Shown here piece after piece: positions 17,086-25,900 of a DNA stretch of 64,000 nt (its first letter is position 1; each line of letters opens with the position of its first letter). The DNA comes from Planctomycetota bacterium (lineage in GTDB: Bacteria > Planctomycetota > OFTM77). The stretch spans positions 62,001 to 126,000 of the forward strand of contig JAJDCO010000031.1 in assembly GCA_029260795.1 (NCBI GenBank), in the 5' to 3' direction. Made by a program: the position numbers and the translations under genes. The notes under the pieces were generated by a model. The model saw only the letters and a program-made list of their open reading frames with translations, was not told where the DNA came from and searched no databases.

Positions 17086-17503
17086 AGGGAATGGGCCTCC
17101 GGGGTTGCTCAGCGCCCGCGGCCTGCGGGCGCGAGCGACACGATACGTCGCCTGAGAGCGGGCGTCCATGGCGGGAGCCCGGAAAGTGACCCCAGGCTGC
17201 GGCCGGGCTTCGCCCGTCCTGGCCTGGGGCTGGATGATGTCGTCCTTTCAGGCCGAGCGGCCGCCGTTCGATCCTCGTCGAAAGACCCGCCGGCCGATCC
17301 CTCGGGAGCGTCTCCCCTGGGACCGCGGGCGGCCCGCCTGGCGGCCGCCCGCATCTCGTCGTTGCGAAGGAGCGAAAGAAGCCTCGCGCGTTTGAGACGT
17401 TGTGAATGGGCTCCGACGTCCCTCGTCCGACTCTGCTCTCGCTCCCCGCCGCCTGGCTCGCCATAATGACGCCCAACGCAACCTCGAACTAAGGACCGTC
17501 GGC
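17086..17503. other. Divergent regulatory region between efpL-hutH and hutU
   Basis: 418 bases with no plausible gene in either strand. It must hold the promoters of two divergent transcription units, both of which include histidine-degradation genes. I could not place a convincing operator or sigma-70 box. Confidence 0.4.
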
Positions 17504-19165
17504 ATGAACCCCAGCACCAAGCGCCGAGTCACGGCGCCGATCGGAACCGAGCTGAGCTGTAAGTCGTGGCTCACCGAAGCGCCGTTCCGCATGATCCAGA
17601 ACAACCTCGACCCCGACGTGGCGGAGGACCCCGATCAGCTCATCGTCTACGGCGGCTCGGGCAAGGCGGCCCGAAGCTGGGAGGCGTTCGATCAGATCCT
17701 CGCCTCGTTGCGCGAGCTCGAGTCCGACGAGACGCTGCTCGTCCAATCGGGCAAGCCGGTCGGCGTCTTCCGCACGCACGAGGACGCGCCGCGCGTGCTG
17801 CTGGCCAACAGCCACCTCGTGCCGCACTGGGCGACCTGGGAGCACTTCCGCGACCTCGAGGCGCGCGGGCTCATCATGTACGGTCAGATGACTGCCGGCT
17901 CCTGGATCTACATCGGTAGCCAAGGCATCGTCCAGGGCACGTACGAGACCTTCGTCGAGGCCGGTCGGCAGCACTTCGAGGGATCGCTGGCGGGACGACT
18001 CGTCGTCACGGCCGGGCTCGGAGGGATGGGCGGTGCCCAGCCCCTGGCCGCCACCATGGCCGGCGCCACCGCACTGATCGCGGAGGTCGATCCGCATCGT
18101 ATTCAGCGGCGTCTCGAGACCGGCTACCTCGACGAGGAGGCGCCCGACCTCGACACGGCCATTCGCCGCGCCTTCGAGCTGAAGGACGCAAAGCAGGCTC
18201 TTTCGGTGGGTGTGTGCTCGAACGCCGTCGATCTGCTCGACGCGCTGCTCGAGCGCGGCTTGATCCCTGATCTCCTCACGGATCAGACGTCGGCACACGA
18301 CGAGCTCAACGGCTACGTGCCGGTCGACCTCACGCTCGATGAGGCCGTGGCCCTCCGCGCTTCGAATCCCGACGACTACATTCGCCGCAGCACCGCCACC
18401 ATGGCTCGCCACGTCCGAGCGATGATCGATCTCCAGACGCGGGGCGCGATCACCTTCGACTACGGCAACAATCTCCGCGGTCAGGCGCTGGCGGTCGGAG
18501 TCGAGAACGCCTTCGACTTCCCAGGTTTCGTGCCGGCCTACGTTCGGCCGCTCTTCTGCCAGGGGCGAGGCCCGTTCCGCTGGGTCGCCCTCTCCGGCAA
18601 GCCCGAGGACATCCACAAGACCGACGAGGTCATCCTGCGTGAGTTCGCCGACAACGAGTCGCTCTGCCGCTGGATCCGCCTCGCCCAAGAGAAGATTCAG
18701 TTCCAAGGCCTGCCCGCTCGCATCTGCTGGTTCGGGCAAGGTGAGCGCGCGCGGTTCGGCAAGATGCTCAACGATCTGGTGCGCGACGGCCTCGTCGAGG
18801 CACCGATCGTGATTGGGCGCGATCATCTCGACTGCGGATCGGTCGCGTCCCCCAATCGCGAGACCGAAGGCATGAAGGACGGCTCCGACGCCATTGCGGA
18901 CTGGCCGCTGCTCAACGCGCTGCTCAACACGGCATCGGGCGCGACCTGGGTTTCGCTGCATCACGGCGGTGGCGTCGGCATCGGCTACTCGATCCACGCC
19001 GGCCAGGTGATCGTCGCAGACGGCACCGATGCCGCGGCCCGGCGGCTCGAGCGCGTGCTGACCAACGATCCGGGGATCGGCGTTGCGCGTCACGCCGACG
19101 CCGGATACGACGAGGCCATCGCCACCGCGCGCGCTCATGGCTTGAAGCTGCCGTCCACCCGATGA
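17504..19165 (+). CDS. hutU: Urocanate hydratase
   Basis: A 553-residue NAD-dependent urocanase, full length. It converts urocanate to imidazolone propionate, the step after HutH. Family landmarks: [43 protein letters not shown], the nucleotide-binding [40 protein letters not shown] and [13 protein letters not shown]. The start ATG at 17504 has AAGGA 8 bases upstream. The rest of the hut pathway (hutI, hutG) is not in the window. Confidence 0.97.
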   Translation: MNPSTKRRVTAPIGTELSCKSWLTEAPFRMIQNNLDPDVAEDPDQLIVYGGSGKAARSWEAFDQILASLRELESDETLLVQSGKPVGVFRTHEDAPRVLLANSHLVPHWATWEHFRDLEARGLIMYGQMTAGSWIYIGSQGIVQGTYETFVEAGRQHFEGSLAGRLVVTAGLGGMGGAQPLAATMAGATALIAEVDPHRIQRRLETGYLDEEAPDLDTAIRRAFELKDAKQALSVGVCSNAVDLLDALLERGLIPDLLTDQTSAHDELNGYVPVDLTLDEAVALRASNPDDYIRRSTATMARHVRAMIDLQTRGAITFDYGNNLRGQALAVGVENAFDFPGFVPAYVRPLFCQGRGPFRWVALSGKPEDIHKTDEVILREFADNESLCRWIRLAQEKIQFQGLPARICWFGQGERARFGKMLNDLVRDGLVEAPIVIGRDHLDCGSVASPNRETEGMKDGSDAIADWPLLNALLNTASGATWVSLHHGGGVGIGYSIHAGQVIVADGTDAAARRLERVLTNDPGIGVARHADAGYDEAIATARAHGLKLPSTR

Positions 19166-19187
19166 CGGCTGCACGGAGACGCGCCTC

Positions 19188-19994
19188 GTGAAAGTCCTCA
19201 TCCCCGCGGCTGGCCGCGGAACGCGCCTGGCCGCGCTCACAGGTGGCAAGGCGAAGGAGCTCTATCCTCTCGCCGACTTGCCTATGATCGCCCACGCCCT
19301 GCGCGAGCTGGCCGCGGCCGGCCTGCACGAGGTCGGAGTGATCACGTCGCCGGTCAAAGGCGATCTGGATCGATGCCTGACGGGCGCCGGAGTGCCCGAT
19401 GACATCACGGCGAAAGGGGCGGCGGAGTTCGCGCGGCTGATCGAGCCGTTCGAGTTCACCTTCTTTACCCAGGAGAAGCCCCAAGGCCTGGCGGACGCAT
19501 TGATGGAGGGTGAGGCCTGGGTGGGGGAGGAGTCGTTCCTGCTCATTCTGCCCGACGGAGTCGTGGTGCCCCCTGGAGGCTCGTTGCCTCCATTGCTCGA
19601 AGCGCATCGAAATGGCGGCGAATGTGTCTTCGCCTTGATCGAGGTTGGCCTCCAGGAAGCGGAGCGCTACGGCAACTGCGGAGGCGTGACGCTCGCCGCC
19701 GGGACGTCGCGGGCCAGGCGCATCGAGACGCTGCAGGAGAAGGGCCCCGGCTCCTTCCAGGTGACCGGGGAATCGGCCCTGCGGACGTTTCCGAGGCAGA
19801 TCCTTACGCCACGCTTCTTCCAGATCGCGCACGAGCTGCGCCGTGATCATCGAGAAGGCGAGTTCGACGACGTGCCCATCTTGCGCCGCCTCGTGGCAGA
19901 AGGCCGAGTGCTCGGCGTCCCCTTGGCGGGGCGAGGGTTTGACGTGGGTAATCCGGTGGGGCATGCAGCGGCGACCGAAGCGCTGATGGGTTGA
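19188..19994 (+). CDS. Sugar-1-phosphate nucleotidyltransferase, GalU-like
   Basis: A 268-residue nucleotidyltransferase with the N-terminal signature IPAAGRGTRLAALTGGKAKELYP, a QEKPQGLADAL substrate loop and LLILPDGVVVPP (aspartate for metal binding). It resembles UTP:glucose-1-phosphate uridylyltransferase and glucose-1-phosphate thymidylyltransferase, but which sugar and nucleotide it uses cannot be fixed. It starts with GTG at 19188, 22 bases after hutU, so it may be co-transcribed. Such enzymes make activated sugars for polysaccharide or lipid glycosylation. Confidence 0.82.
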   Translation: MKVLIPAAGRGTRLAALTGGKAKELYPLADLPMIAHALRELAAAGLHEVGVITSPVKGDLDRCLTGAGVPDDITAKGAAEFARLIEPFEFTFFTQEKPQGLADALMEGEAWVGEESFLLILPDGVVVPPGGSLPPLLEAHRNGGECVFALIEVGLQEAERYGNCGGVTLAAGTSRARRIETLQEKGPGSFQVTGESALRTFPRQILTPRFFQIAHELRRDHREGEFDDVPILRRLVAEGRVLGVPLAGRGFDVGNPVGHAAATEALMG

Positions 19995-20277
19995 CGGAGG
20001 CGGCGGTGCCGCGGTAGATCGCGTTTCATGGAAACCGCTCTCTCACCGGAGTTCTTCGATCGCGAAGCGGCCCGACGTCGTTGGGAGTAGGAATTCGGCC
20101 CTTTACTGCGAGCTCCGTTCGGGTCTCTGACCGCGAACCGATCGCTTCGCGAGACGCACTCCTTGATCTTGGTGGGTCGGGTCCCGTAGAATCTGCACCC
20201 GCTGCTTCGGATGTGATCTTTTCCGAAGTGACGGTACTATCTTGGGTTCCAAAGAGTCGTCCACGAGCGAGGCAAGC

Positions 20278-20703
20278 GTGCCGAAGCTTCTCGACGATCC
20301 GGCGGGCATTCGGGAGCTGCTCGAGAAAGCACACCGGATCGCTGTGATCGGAGCTTCGGTTCGTCCCGAGCGGGCGAGCCATCGCATCATGTCGTACCTG
20401 CTGCAGGCAGGATATGAGGTGATGCCGGTGAATCCGAGCTACGGCTCGGTCTTGGGCCAGAAGTGCTTCACTTCCTTGAGCGAGATCGCAGATCCCGTCG
20501 ACATCGTGAACGTCTTCCGCCGTCCCGACCGGGTCGATCCGATCGTGACGGAGGCGATCGAGCGTGGCGACGGCGCGCTTTGGCTGCAGGACGGAGTCGT
20601 AGTGCCGGAGGCAGCGGATCGGGCACTGGAGGCCGGTCTCGTCGTAGTCATGGATCGATGCATCTTTCGCGATCACGCCCGCATGACCAGAAACTCACCC
20701 TGA
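20278..20703 (+). CDS. CoA-binding domain protein (YccU-like)
   Basis: A 141-residue stand-alone CoA-binding Rossmann protein. It has the family pattern AVIGASVRPERASHRIMSYLL, VMPVNPSYG, SEIADPVDIVNVFRRPD, ALWLQDGVV and a conserved MDRC near the end. Homologues bind coenzyme A; the physiological role is unclear. GTG at 20278, preceded by GAGCGAGG, is preferred over an in-frame TTG at 20242. It lies 19 bases before pcnB and probably shares its transcript. Confidence 0.85.
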   Translation: MPKLLDDPAGIRELLEKAHRIAVIGASVRPERASHRIMSYLLQAGYEVMPVNPSYGSVLGQKCFTSLSEIADPVDIVNVFRRPDRVDPIVTEAIERGDGALWLQDGVVVPEAADRALEAGLVVVMDRCIFRDHARMTRNSP

Positions 20704-20722
20704 GAAGGGGTCGATCATCTCG

Positions 20723-22150
20723 GTGTTCCCTCCTGAAGACACGAATGCGCGTTCGAAAGCCGAGTCCGCTCCGGACGTCCGGCAGCGCCTCGCGACCGAC
20801 GCCGAGAGCCCGGGCAAGAAGAACGGGCATCCCGCGATGACGCGTGACGGCACTTCTCCCCCTGAGGGACACAAGCGCGACGGGCGAGCGCAGCATTGGG
20901 CCGCGATGCCGGACGGCCGCGATATCGCGGAGCTCTTCGACGAGTCCAAGCTGGACCCGGAGGCCGTGAAGATCATTCGTCGGCTCGTGCGCTACGAACA
21001 TGAGGCCTACCTGGTGGGCGGCTGCGTCCGAGACCTCCTGCTCGAGCAGGAGCCGAAGGACTACGACGTCTCGACATCGGCCCGCCCGAGCCAGATTCGT
21101 CGACTGTTCCGCAACTGCCGGATCATCGGCCGGCGTTTCAAGCTGGCGCACATCTTCTTCGGTGACAAGATCATCGAGGTCTCGACCTTCCGCGCTCTTC
21201 CGAGCGAGTCGTCGGAGGACGATGAGGATCTGCTCATCCGACGGGACAACGAGTACGGCACACCCGAAGAGGACGCGATTCGCCGCGACTTCACGGTGAA
21301 CGGGCTCTTCTACGACCTCGATGCGTGTCAGGTCATCGATCACGTCGAGGGCGTCGAAGACGTTCGTCGGCGCGTGTTGCGGACCATCGGCGATCCCGAT
21401 GTCCGAATGCAAGAGGACCCGGTTCGGATCCTGCGCGCGGTCAAGTTCGCGACGCGGCTCGGGCTCGAGATCGACGCCGAGACCTGGGAAGCGATGGTTC
21501 AGCATCGCCGAGACCTCGAGCGTTGTGCCGTACCGCGCGTGACGGAAGAGATCTCGCGCCTGCTCAACAGTGGGAATGCCGATCGCGCCATCAAGATGCT
21601 CGACGAGTGCGGCGCACTCGAGGTGCTCCTGCCCGAGGTCCACGACTTCCTCACGCGTGCTGAGCAGCGAGGTGACCAGGCCTCAATCGACCGGTTCTGG
21701 ATCTTCCTGCGCTGTCTCGACATCTTGCGAAACCGACTCGGGCCGCTTCGGAATCACTTCCTCTTCGGAACCATCTTCTCGCACCTGGTGCATGACGCCT
21801 TGTGCGAGGGCCGCACGCGCGACGAGATTCTGCAGCGCGACTGGGGTACCGAGGCCGGCACGATTCTGAAGCCGATCGCGGTTCGTATGAACCTCTCGCG
21901 CCTCGACACCGATCGTATGCGCCAGATGCTCGCCGCGCAGCGGCGTTTCCTCTATCCGGGACGCCGGCGCGCCTCGGCGACGACCTTCATCCGACGAGGC
22001 TACTTCGCCGACTCCTTCGAGCTGTTCCGTTTCCACGTGGTCGCCGACCCGCAGCTGCGAGAAGAAGAGAAGCGCTGGCTCGAGCGTCTGAGTGACTTCG
22101 AGAGCCGAGAAGGCTACTGCCCGGTGATGAAGCTCGCGCGCAAGCGCTGA
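20723..22150 (+). CDS. pcnB: Poly(A) polymerase / CCA-type nucleotidyltransferase
   Basis: A class II polynucleotide nucleotidyltransferase of up to 475 residues. The catalytic region has GGCVRDLLLEQEPKDYDVST (two metal-binding aspartates in DYD), IIGRRFKLAHIFF typical of PcnB, EVSTFRAL and RRDFTVNGLFYDL, followed by helical RNA-binding domains (RMQEDPVRILRAVKFATRLG). PcnB adds 3' A tails that target RNAs for decay. The first 60 residues are low-complexity and not conserved; translation may start at GTG 20723, at ATG 20837 or at ATG 20906. CCA-adding activity cannot be excluded from sequence alone. Confidence 0.88.
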   Translation: MFPPEDTNARSKAESAPDVRQRLATDAESPGKKNGHPAMTRDGTSPPEGHKRDGRAQHWAAMPDGRDIAELFDESKLDPEAVKIIRRLVRYEHEAYLVGGCVRDLLLEQEPKDYDVSTSARPSQIRRLFRNCRIIGRRFKLAHIFFGDKIIEVSTFRALPSESSEDDEDLLIRRDNEYGTPEEDAIRRDFTVNGLFYDLDACQVIDHVEGVEDVRRRVLRTIGDPDVRMQEDPVRILRAVKFATRLGLEIDAETWEAMVQHRRDLERCAVPRVTEEISRLLNSGNADRAIKMLDECGALEVLLPEVHDFLTRAEQRGDQASIDRFWIFLRCLDILRNRLGPLRNHFLFGTIFSHLVHDALCEGRTRDEILQRDWGTEAGTILKPIAVRMNLSRLDTDRMRQMLAAQRRFLYPGRRRASATTFIRRGYFADSFELFRFHVVADPQLREEEKRWLERLSDFESREGYCPVMKLARKR

Positions 22151-22439
22151 GGATGACCCCCGTCGACACTGCGCGCATCGCGCGGTGCGGGCGATCGTCT
22201 CGCTGGCAGACACCTGTTACGCGGCCGTGCCGCGCACTGGGAGACGCGATCGGTGCCGAAGTTTTTTGCAACGAGGCTTCGGACCAAGCGGGCGACGGCG
22301 TTGAGTGTTTCGCAACACGGCACTCCGCGCTGAGTGGCCCACGATTTGTTCTCCCGGGTCATCCATCCGGCACGCCCGCCGTCTCCGGAGCCCGTCCTTC
22401 TTGCGCGCTCCGCTTCCGAAACGGGAGGAGTCCCTCACC

Positions 22440-24338
22440 ATGCACCATGCCCAACGTGTGCTCATCGTAGCCGCCGTCTTGGTCCTACTCCCCGCGGTCA
22501 CGAGTGCGCAAGTCCTGCCCGACTCGGGAGTGCGCGGTCACGACCTGGTCTGGGCGACCTCGCCCACAGGAACCTCGCAGCTCTTTGCAGCTTCTTCCGC
22601 TTCCCTCCTCGCCTTGCCCCTCACTCCCACCCTCGACAACGTCCCGTCTCGTTGGGCCCACCGTCGTCGCACGCTGGGCGCTCTCGAGACGAAGATCACG
22701 ACCGACTTCACGTCGCTGGTGGCGTTCACGCCGCTCGGCGATGCCGCCGGCAACGGCGCGATTCACGTCTTCGATCTCCGCCTCGGTCTGCCGCCTGTCT
22801 CGTCGGTGATTCCGACCGGGAACCCGGCCGGCTACGACCTCGCGGTCTTCGAGCCCCTGAAGCTCCTCTTCTCGATCGAGGACGACGGCTTCGGCTCCAC
22901 CCTGCGCGGATACTCGTACGCGACGCCCGGGCAGTTCACGCCGATCTCGCCGCCGACCTTGGCGTTGCCCGGCCGACCGGCGGCCTACGTCAACCGCATC
23001 GGGATCGACGTCGCCGCCCAGACCTTGCACGTCCCGACGGCGACCGGCGTGCAGATCGTGCAGCTGTCGAGCACGGTGCCGCACATGAGCGCGAGTGCCT
23101 TCGTCTCCACGACGCCCGCGGCTCCTGCGACGAATCCGACCTCGTTCGTGCAGCTCGGCACGCGCGTCTGGGTGATGGGGATCACGACCTTCGCGTCAGG
23201 GACCGGCAAGCCCGACGCTGGAGGTTTCGTCTCGTGGACCGATAACGGCAGCGCGTCGATGGATGTCTTCGGGCCGATTCCCAATCTCTCGCCGACGCGC
23301 AACTATGTGCCAGCGGTTGGCGCTCACGAGCTCGCGGTCGTCGGTGACGGCACGAACACTTGGGTCTACTATCCGCAGCGCGATCCGTCCGCGACGGCGT
23401 TCTACATCCGTCCCTCGGCCATCGGCGTGGCTCGCTTCCTCGGCAGCAATCTGCCCGTAGCGGCGACGATTCCCTGCCCCGACGACATGGGGGAGCCCTT
23501 CGCGAACCCGAGCGTGAGCGGCACGCGGGTCGCGATCGAGAGCAGCTTGGGCCCGCCCTTCTACTTCGACCCGCCAAATGGTGCTGAGAAGGTGAGCGTG
23601 CTCTACTCGCCGCTCGATCCGCTCGGTGCCGCTACCCTCGACGGTCTGCTGGGCGTGCCCGGACCCTTGGGCGGCCGTATCAGCACGAAGGGCATGGAGC
23701 GCCCGATGTGGTCCCGCGACGGCTCGCGGGTGTTGGCGTTCACGAGCCACTTCCCGGGCGCGCCGCATCCGGGCGTACCGGGTATCGAGGTGCTCGATGT
23801 GCCTCCGGACGTTCCTGTGGACTCCTACGTTTCTCCGCACACCGTCGTCGAGAACCCGACTTCGCCGAACCAGTCGATCGTCTACCCCGGAGCCTTCGTC
23901 CCACGCGCCTCCACCGGGTGGGCGTTCCTCGATTCGAGCGAAGTCTCGATCATCGGCAACGTGTTCCACGACGGCATGGCTTCGGTCGCTTGCCTGGAAT
24001 TCGGCGAGATTGGCCAGAAGCAGATCGCGTCGCCGCTGTTCGTTCAGTCGTCCGACGTTCCGGGCTTCCCGGCATTGCTGCGACCCAGCTTCGAGGACGC
24101 GACCGGCTCGACGGTTCCGATTCCGGGTTCGTTCGGTGCCCGGCGCACGGCGATGAATCTGCTGCCCGCGCTCGGCTTTCGGGGCGTGACCACGACCTTC
24201 GCCGACGGCGACGTGCTGCGGATGCAGCCGACGGGAGGCAACACCTTCGCCGCATTGGGAATCGGGATCCCCTTCGACCCCATTCCCCTCGCCTTGCCAT
24301 CGGGTTGGATCACCACCACCGAGCTTGCCTCCTACTGA
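22440..24338 (+). CDS. Large secreted protein, probable beta-propeller
   Basis: A 632-residue exported protein of unknown function. The signal peptide ends near PAVTSAQ. The mature part is a run of short strands with recurring patterns such as RPMWSRDGSRVLAFTSH, which resembles the PD40/WD40-like TolB propeller repeat, LAVFEPLKLLFSIEDD and VGDGTNTWVYYPQRD. Few cysteines, no transmembrane segment. ATG 22440 has a very strong ribosome site (GGGAGGAG) 8 bases upstream. It is followed by a second secreted gene 172 bases on. Confidence 0.7.
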   Translation: MHHAQRVLIVAAVLVLLPAVTSAQVLPDSGVRGHDLVWATSPTGTSQLFAASSASLLALPLTPTLDNVPSRWAHRRRTLGALETKITTDFTSLVAFTPLGDAAGNGAIHVFDLRLGLPPVSSVIPTGNPAGYDLAVFEPLKLLFSIEDDGFGSTLRGYSYATPGQFTPISPPTLALPGRPAAYVNRIGIDVAAQTLHVPTATGVQIVQLSSTVPHMSASAFVSTTPAAPATNPTSFVQLGTRVWVMGITTFASGTGKPDAGGFVSWTDNGSASMDVFGPIPNLSPTRNYVPAVGAHELAVVGDGTNTWVYYPQRDPSATAFYIRPSAIGVARFLGSNLPVAATIPCPDDMGEPFANPSVSGTRVAIESSLGPPFYFDPPNGAEKVSVLYSPLDPLGAATLDGLLGVPGPLGGRISTKGMERPMWSRDGSRVLAFTSHFPGAPHPGVPGIEVLDVPPDVPVDSYVSPHTVVENPTSPNQSIVYPGAFVPRASTGWAFLDSSEVSIIGNVFHDGMASVACLEFGEIGQKQIASPLFVQSSDVPGFPALLRPSFEDATGSTVPIPGSFGARRTAMNLLPALGFRGVTTTFADGDVLRMQPTGGNTFAALGIGIPFDPIPLALPSGWITTTELASY

Positions 24339-24510
24339 CGTCCGAGAGTTTCTGCGAGGAGTCCAGACGGTTTCATCTCGACCTCGAGCTCGCGTGCTTC
24401 GGCGCGACTCCGAGCTTCCTGCCCGCGCGCTTTCCCTCCTCTCTCCGACTTCTCGTGCGGTGGGCGACCCCTCTGGGCTCCTCGTACTCCTCACTTACTC
24501 TGGAGGATTC

Positions 24511-25737
24511 ATGATGTCTCGATCGACCTTGATTTCGATCTGCCTTCTCGGTCTGGCCACTTCCGCGGTCGCTGACGATCTGGTCGTCGACGCGAGCGGA
24601 GCGCCGGGGACTTTCGCCACGATCACCGACGCGATGGCGGTCGCGGACCTCGACGACCGCATCCTGGTGCAGCCCGGTCGCTATCCGTTCTTTCAATACA
24701 ATCGTGGCGTTCCGGTGATCGGTCTCGGCGCTCAGCCGAGCGACATCGTCATCGACGAGATCGCCTTTCACGTCAGCCTGCCGCAGCAAGGCTACCGGGC
24801 GCGCCTCTCCAACCTGACCATCGGAGTCCCCCCCGGAACCGGCGCCTCCGACCCGCCGCCGTTGGTGCTCTACGGCAACGAGAACGGACCGGGCACGTTC
24901 GTGCTCGATGGCGTCGAGATCCACGGTGGCGTCTTCCTGCGCGGCGGGCAGGAAGGCTTCTACGTGCTCTTCTCGAACTGCGACGTGGACTCGGCGCCGG
25001 GGCAAGGGTTCAGCGGGGAGACGATGTACTTCGGCGGTCCGGACAACTTCTTGGACCTGCGAAGCACGCGCATTCTCGGTCAGGGTTCCTCAAGGGGACC
25101 CGGGGGCGTCGGTCTTCGAATCGAACAGGGCACGGAAGCCCGAATCAATGGAGCCGAGATCGTCGGCGGTCGAGGCGCGACCGGAGCACCGGGCATCGCG
25201 ACGGTCGGCGCGGCCGATGTCGTCTTGCGACTCGATGGTCAGAGCATCGTGCGCGGTGGCATCGGCACCGCGGGAGCCGGTGGCGCGGGGGTCGATCTGA
25301 CGAGCGGCCGCATCGATGTCGGTGAAGCGACCGTGCAAGGAGGAGCCGGAAGCCCGGCCGGCTCCGCCTATGAGAACGTCGGTCCGACAGCGTTCCCGGC
25401 CGGTCTCAGCCTCGAGATGACGCCGCGCTTCGCGTTCGCCGAGAACGGAACCGTCGTGCATTCGGGTGAAACGATGACCTTCGCGTTCGACGCTCCCGCC
25501 GATCATCTGGCAGTCATCGGTCTGGCAGGGGCGGTCCAGCTTCCCCAGGTGCGATTCCTCTCGCTGGCGTCGACGTCCCTGCTCGTCTTCGCGGGCGATC
25601 GACTCCAGCTCCGAGTGCCCACCGTGGGCACGAGTCATCCCGGCTTGCAGCTCTACGTACAAGGAGGAACGCTCGAGCCGGCCGCGGGCACGATCATGTT
25701 GACGAACACCGTCTCGGTGCGCGTCGATCTGGACTAG
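24511..25737 (+). CDS. Secreted parallel beta-helix protein with C-terminal beta module
   Basis: A 408-residue exported protein. The signal peptide (TLISICLLGLATSAVA) is followed by a pectate-lyase-like right-handed beta-helix: VDASGAPGTFATITDAMA, VQPGRYPF, then repeated strands with FVLDGVEIHGG and LRSTRILGQGS. A glycine-rich stretch near residues 200-280 continues the helix. The last 110 residues carry the all-beta module found in other secreted proteins of this window (LQLYVQGGTLEPAAGTIMLTN). Possible roles are polysaccharide binding or surface structure; no catalytic residues were identified. TGGAGGATTC precedes the ATG. Confidence 0.75.
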   Translation: MMSRSTLISICLLGLATSAVADDLVVDASGAPGTFATITDAMAVADLDDRILVQPGRYPFFQYNRGVPVIGLGAQPSDIVIDEIAFHVSLPQQGYRARLSNLTIGVPPGTGASDPPPLVLYGNENGPGTFVLDGVEIHGGVFLRGGQEGFYVLFSNCDVDSAPGQGFSGETMYFGGPDNFLDLRSTRILGQGSSRGPGGVGLRIEQGTEARINGAEIVGGRGATGAPGIATVGAADVVLRLDGQSIVRGGIGTAGAGGAGVDLTSGRIDVGEATVQGGAGSPAGSAYENVGPTAFPAGLSLEMTPRFAFAENGTVVHSGETMTFAFDAPADHLAVIGLAGAVQLPQVRFLSLASTSLLVFAGDRLQLRVPTVGTSHPGLQLYVQGGTLEPAAGTIMLTNTVSVRVDLD

Positions 25738-25771
25738 CAGTCATCGTTTGCCGGTCGATCCATCGATCGGC

Positions 25772-25799
25772 CTTCGGGTGCCCCCCGAGGGCCCCGAAG
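25772..25799 (+). terminator. Hairpin after the beta-helix gene
   Basis: CTTCGGG (25772-25778) pairs with CCCGAAG (25793-25799), 35 bases past the stop, with no U-tract. Confidence 0.4.
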
Positions 25800-25900
25800 A
25801 GTCTCCTGGAGGCTGATCGCTCTTGGGGAGCTTCATCCTGCCAGGCGGGCGGTGGTCGATTCGACCACCGCCCGGTCTACTCTCGAAAGAGGAGCTCACC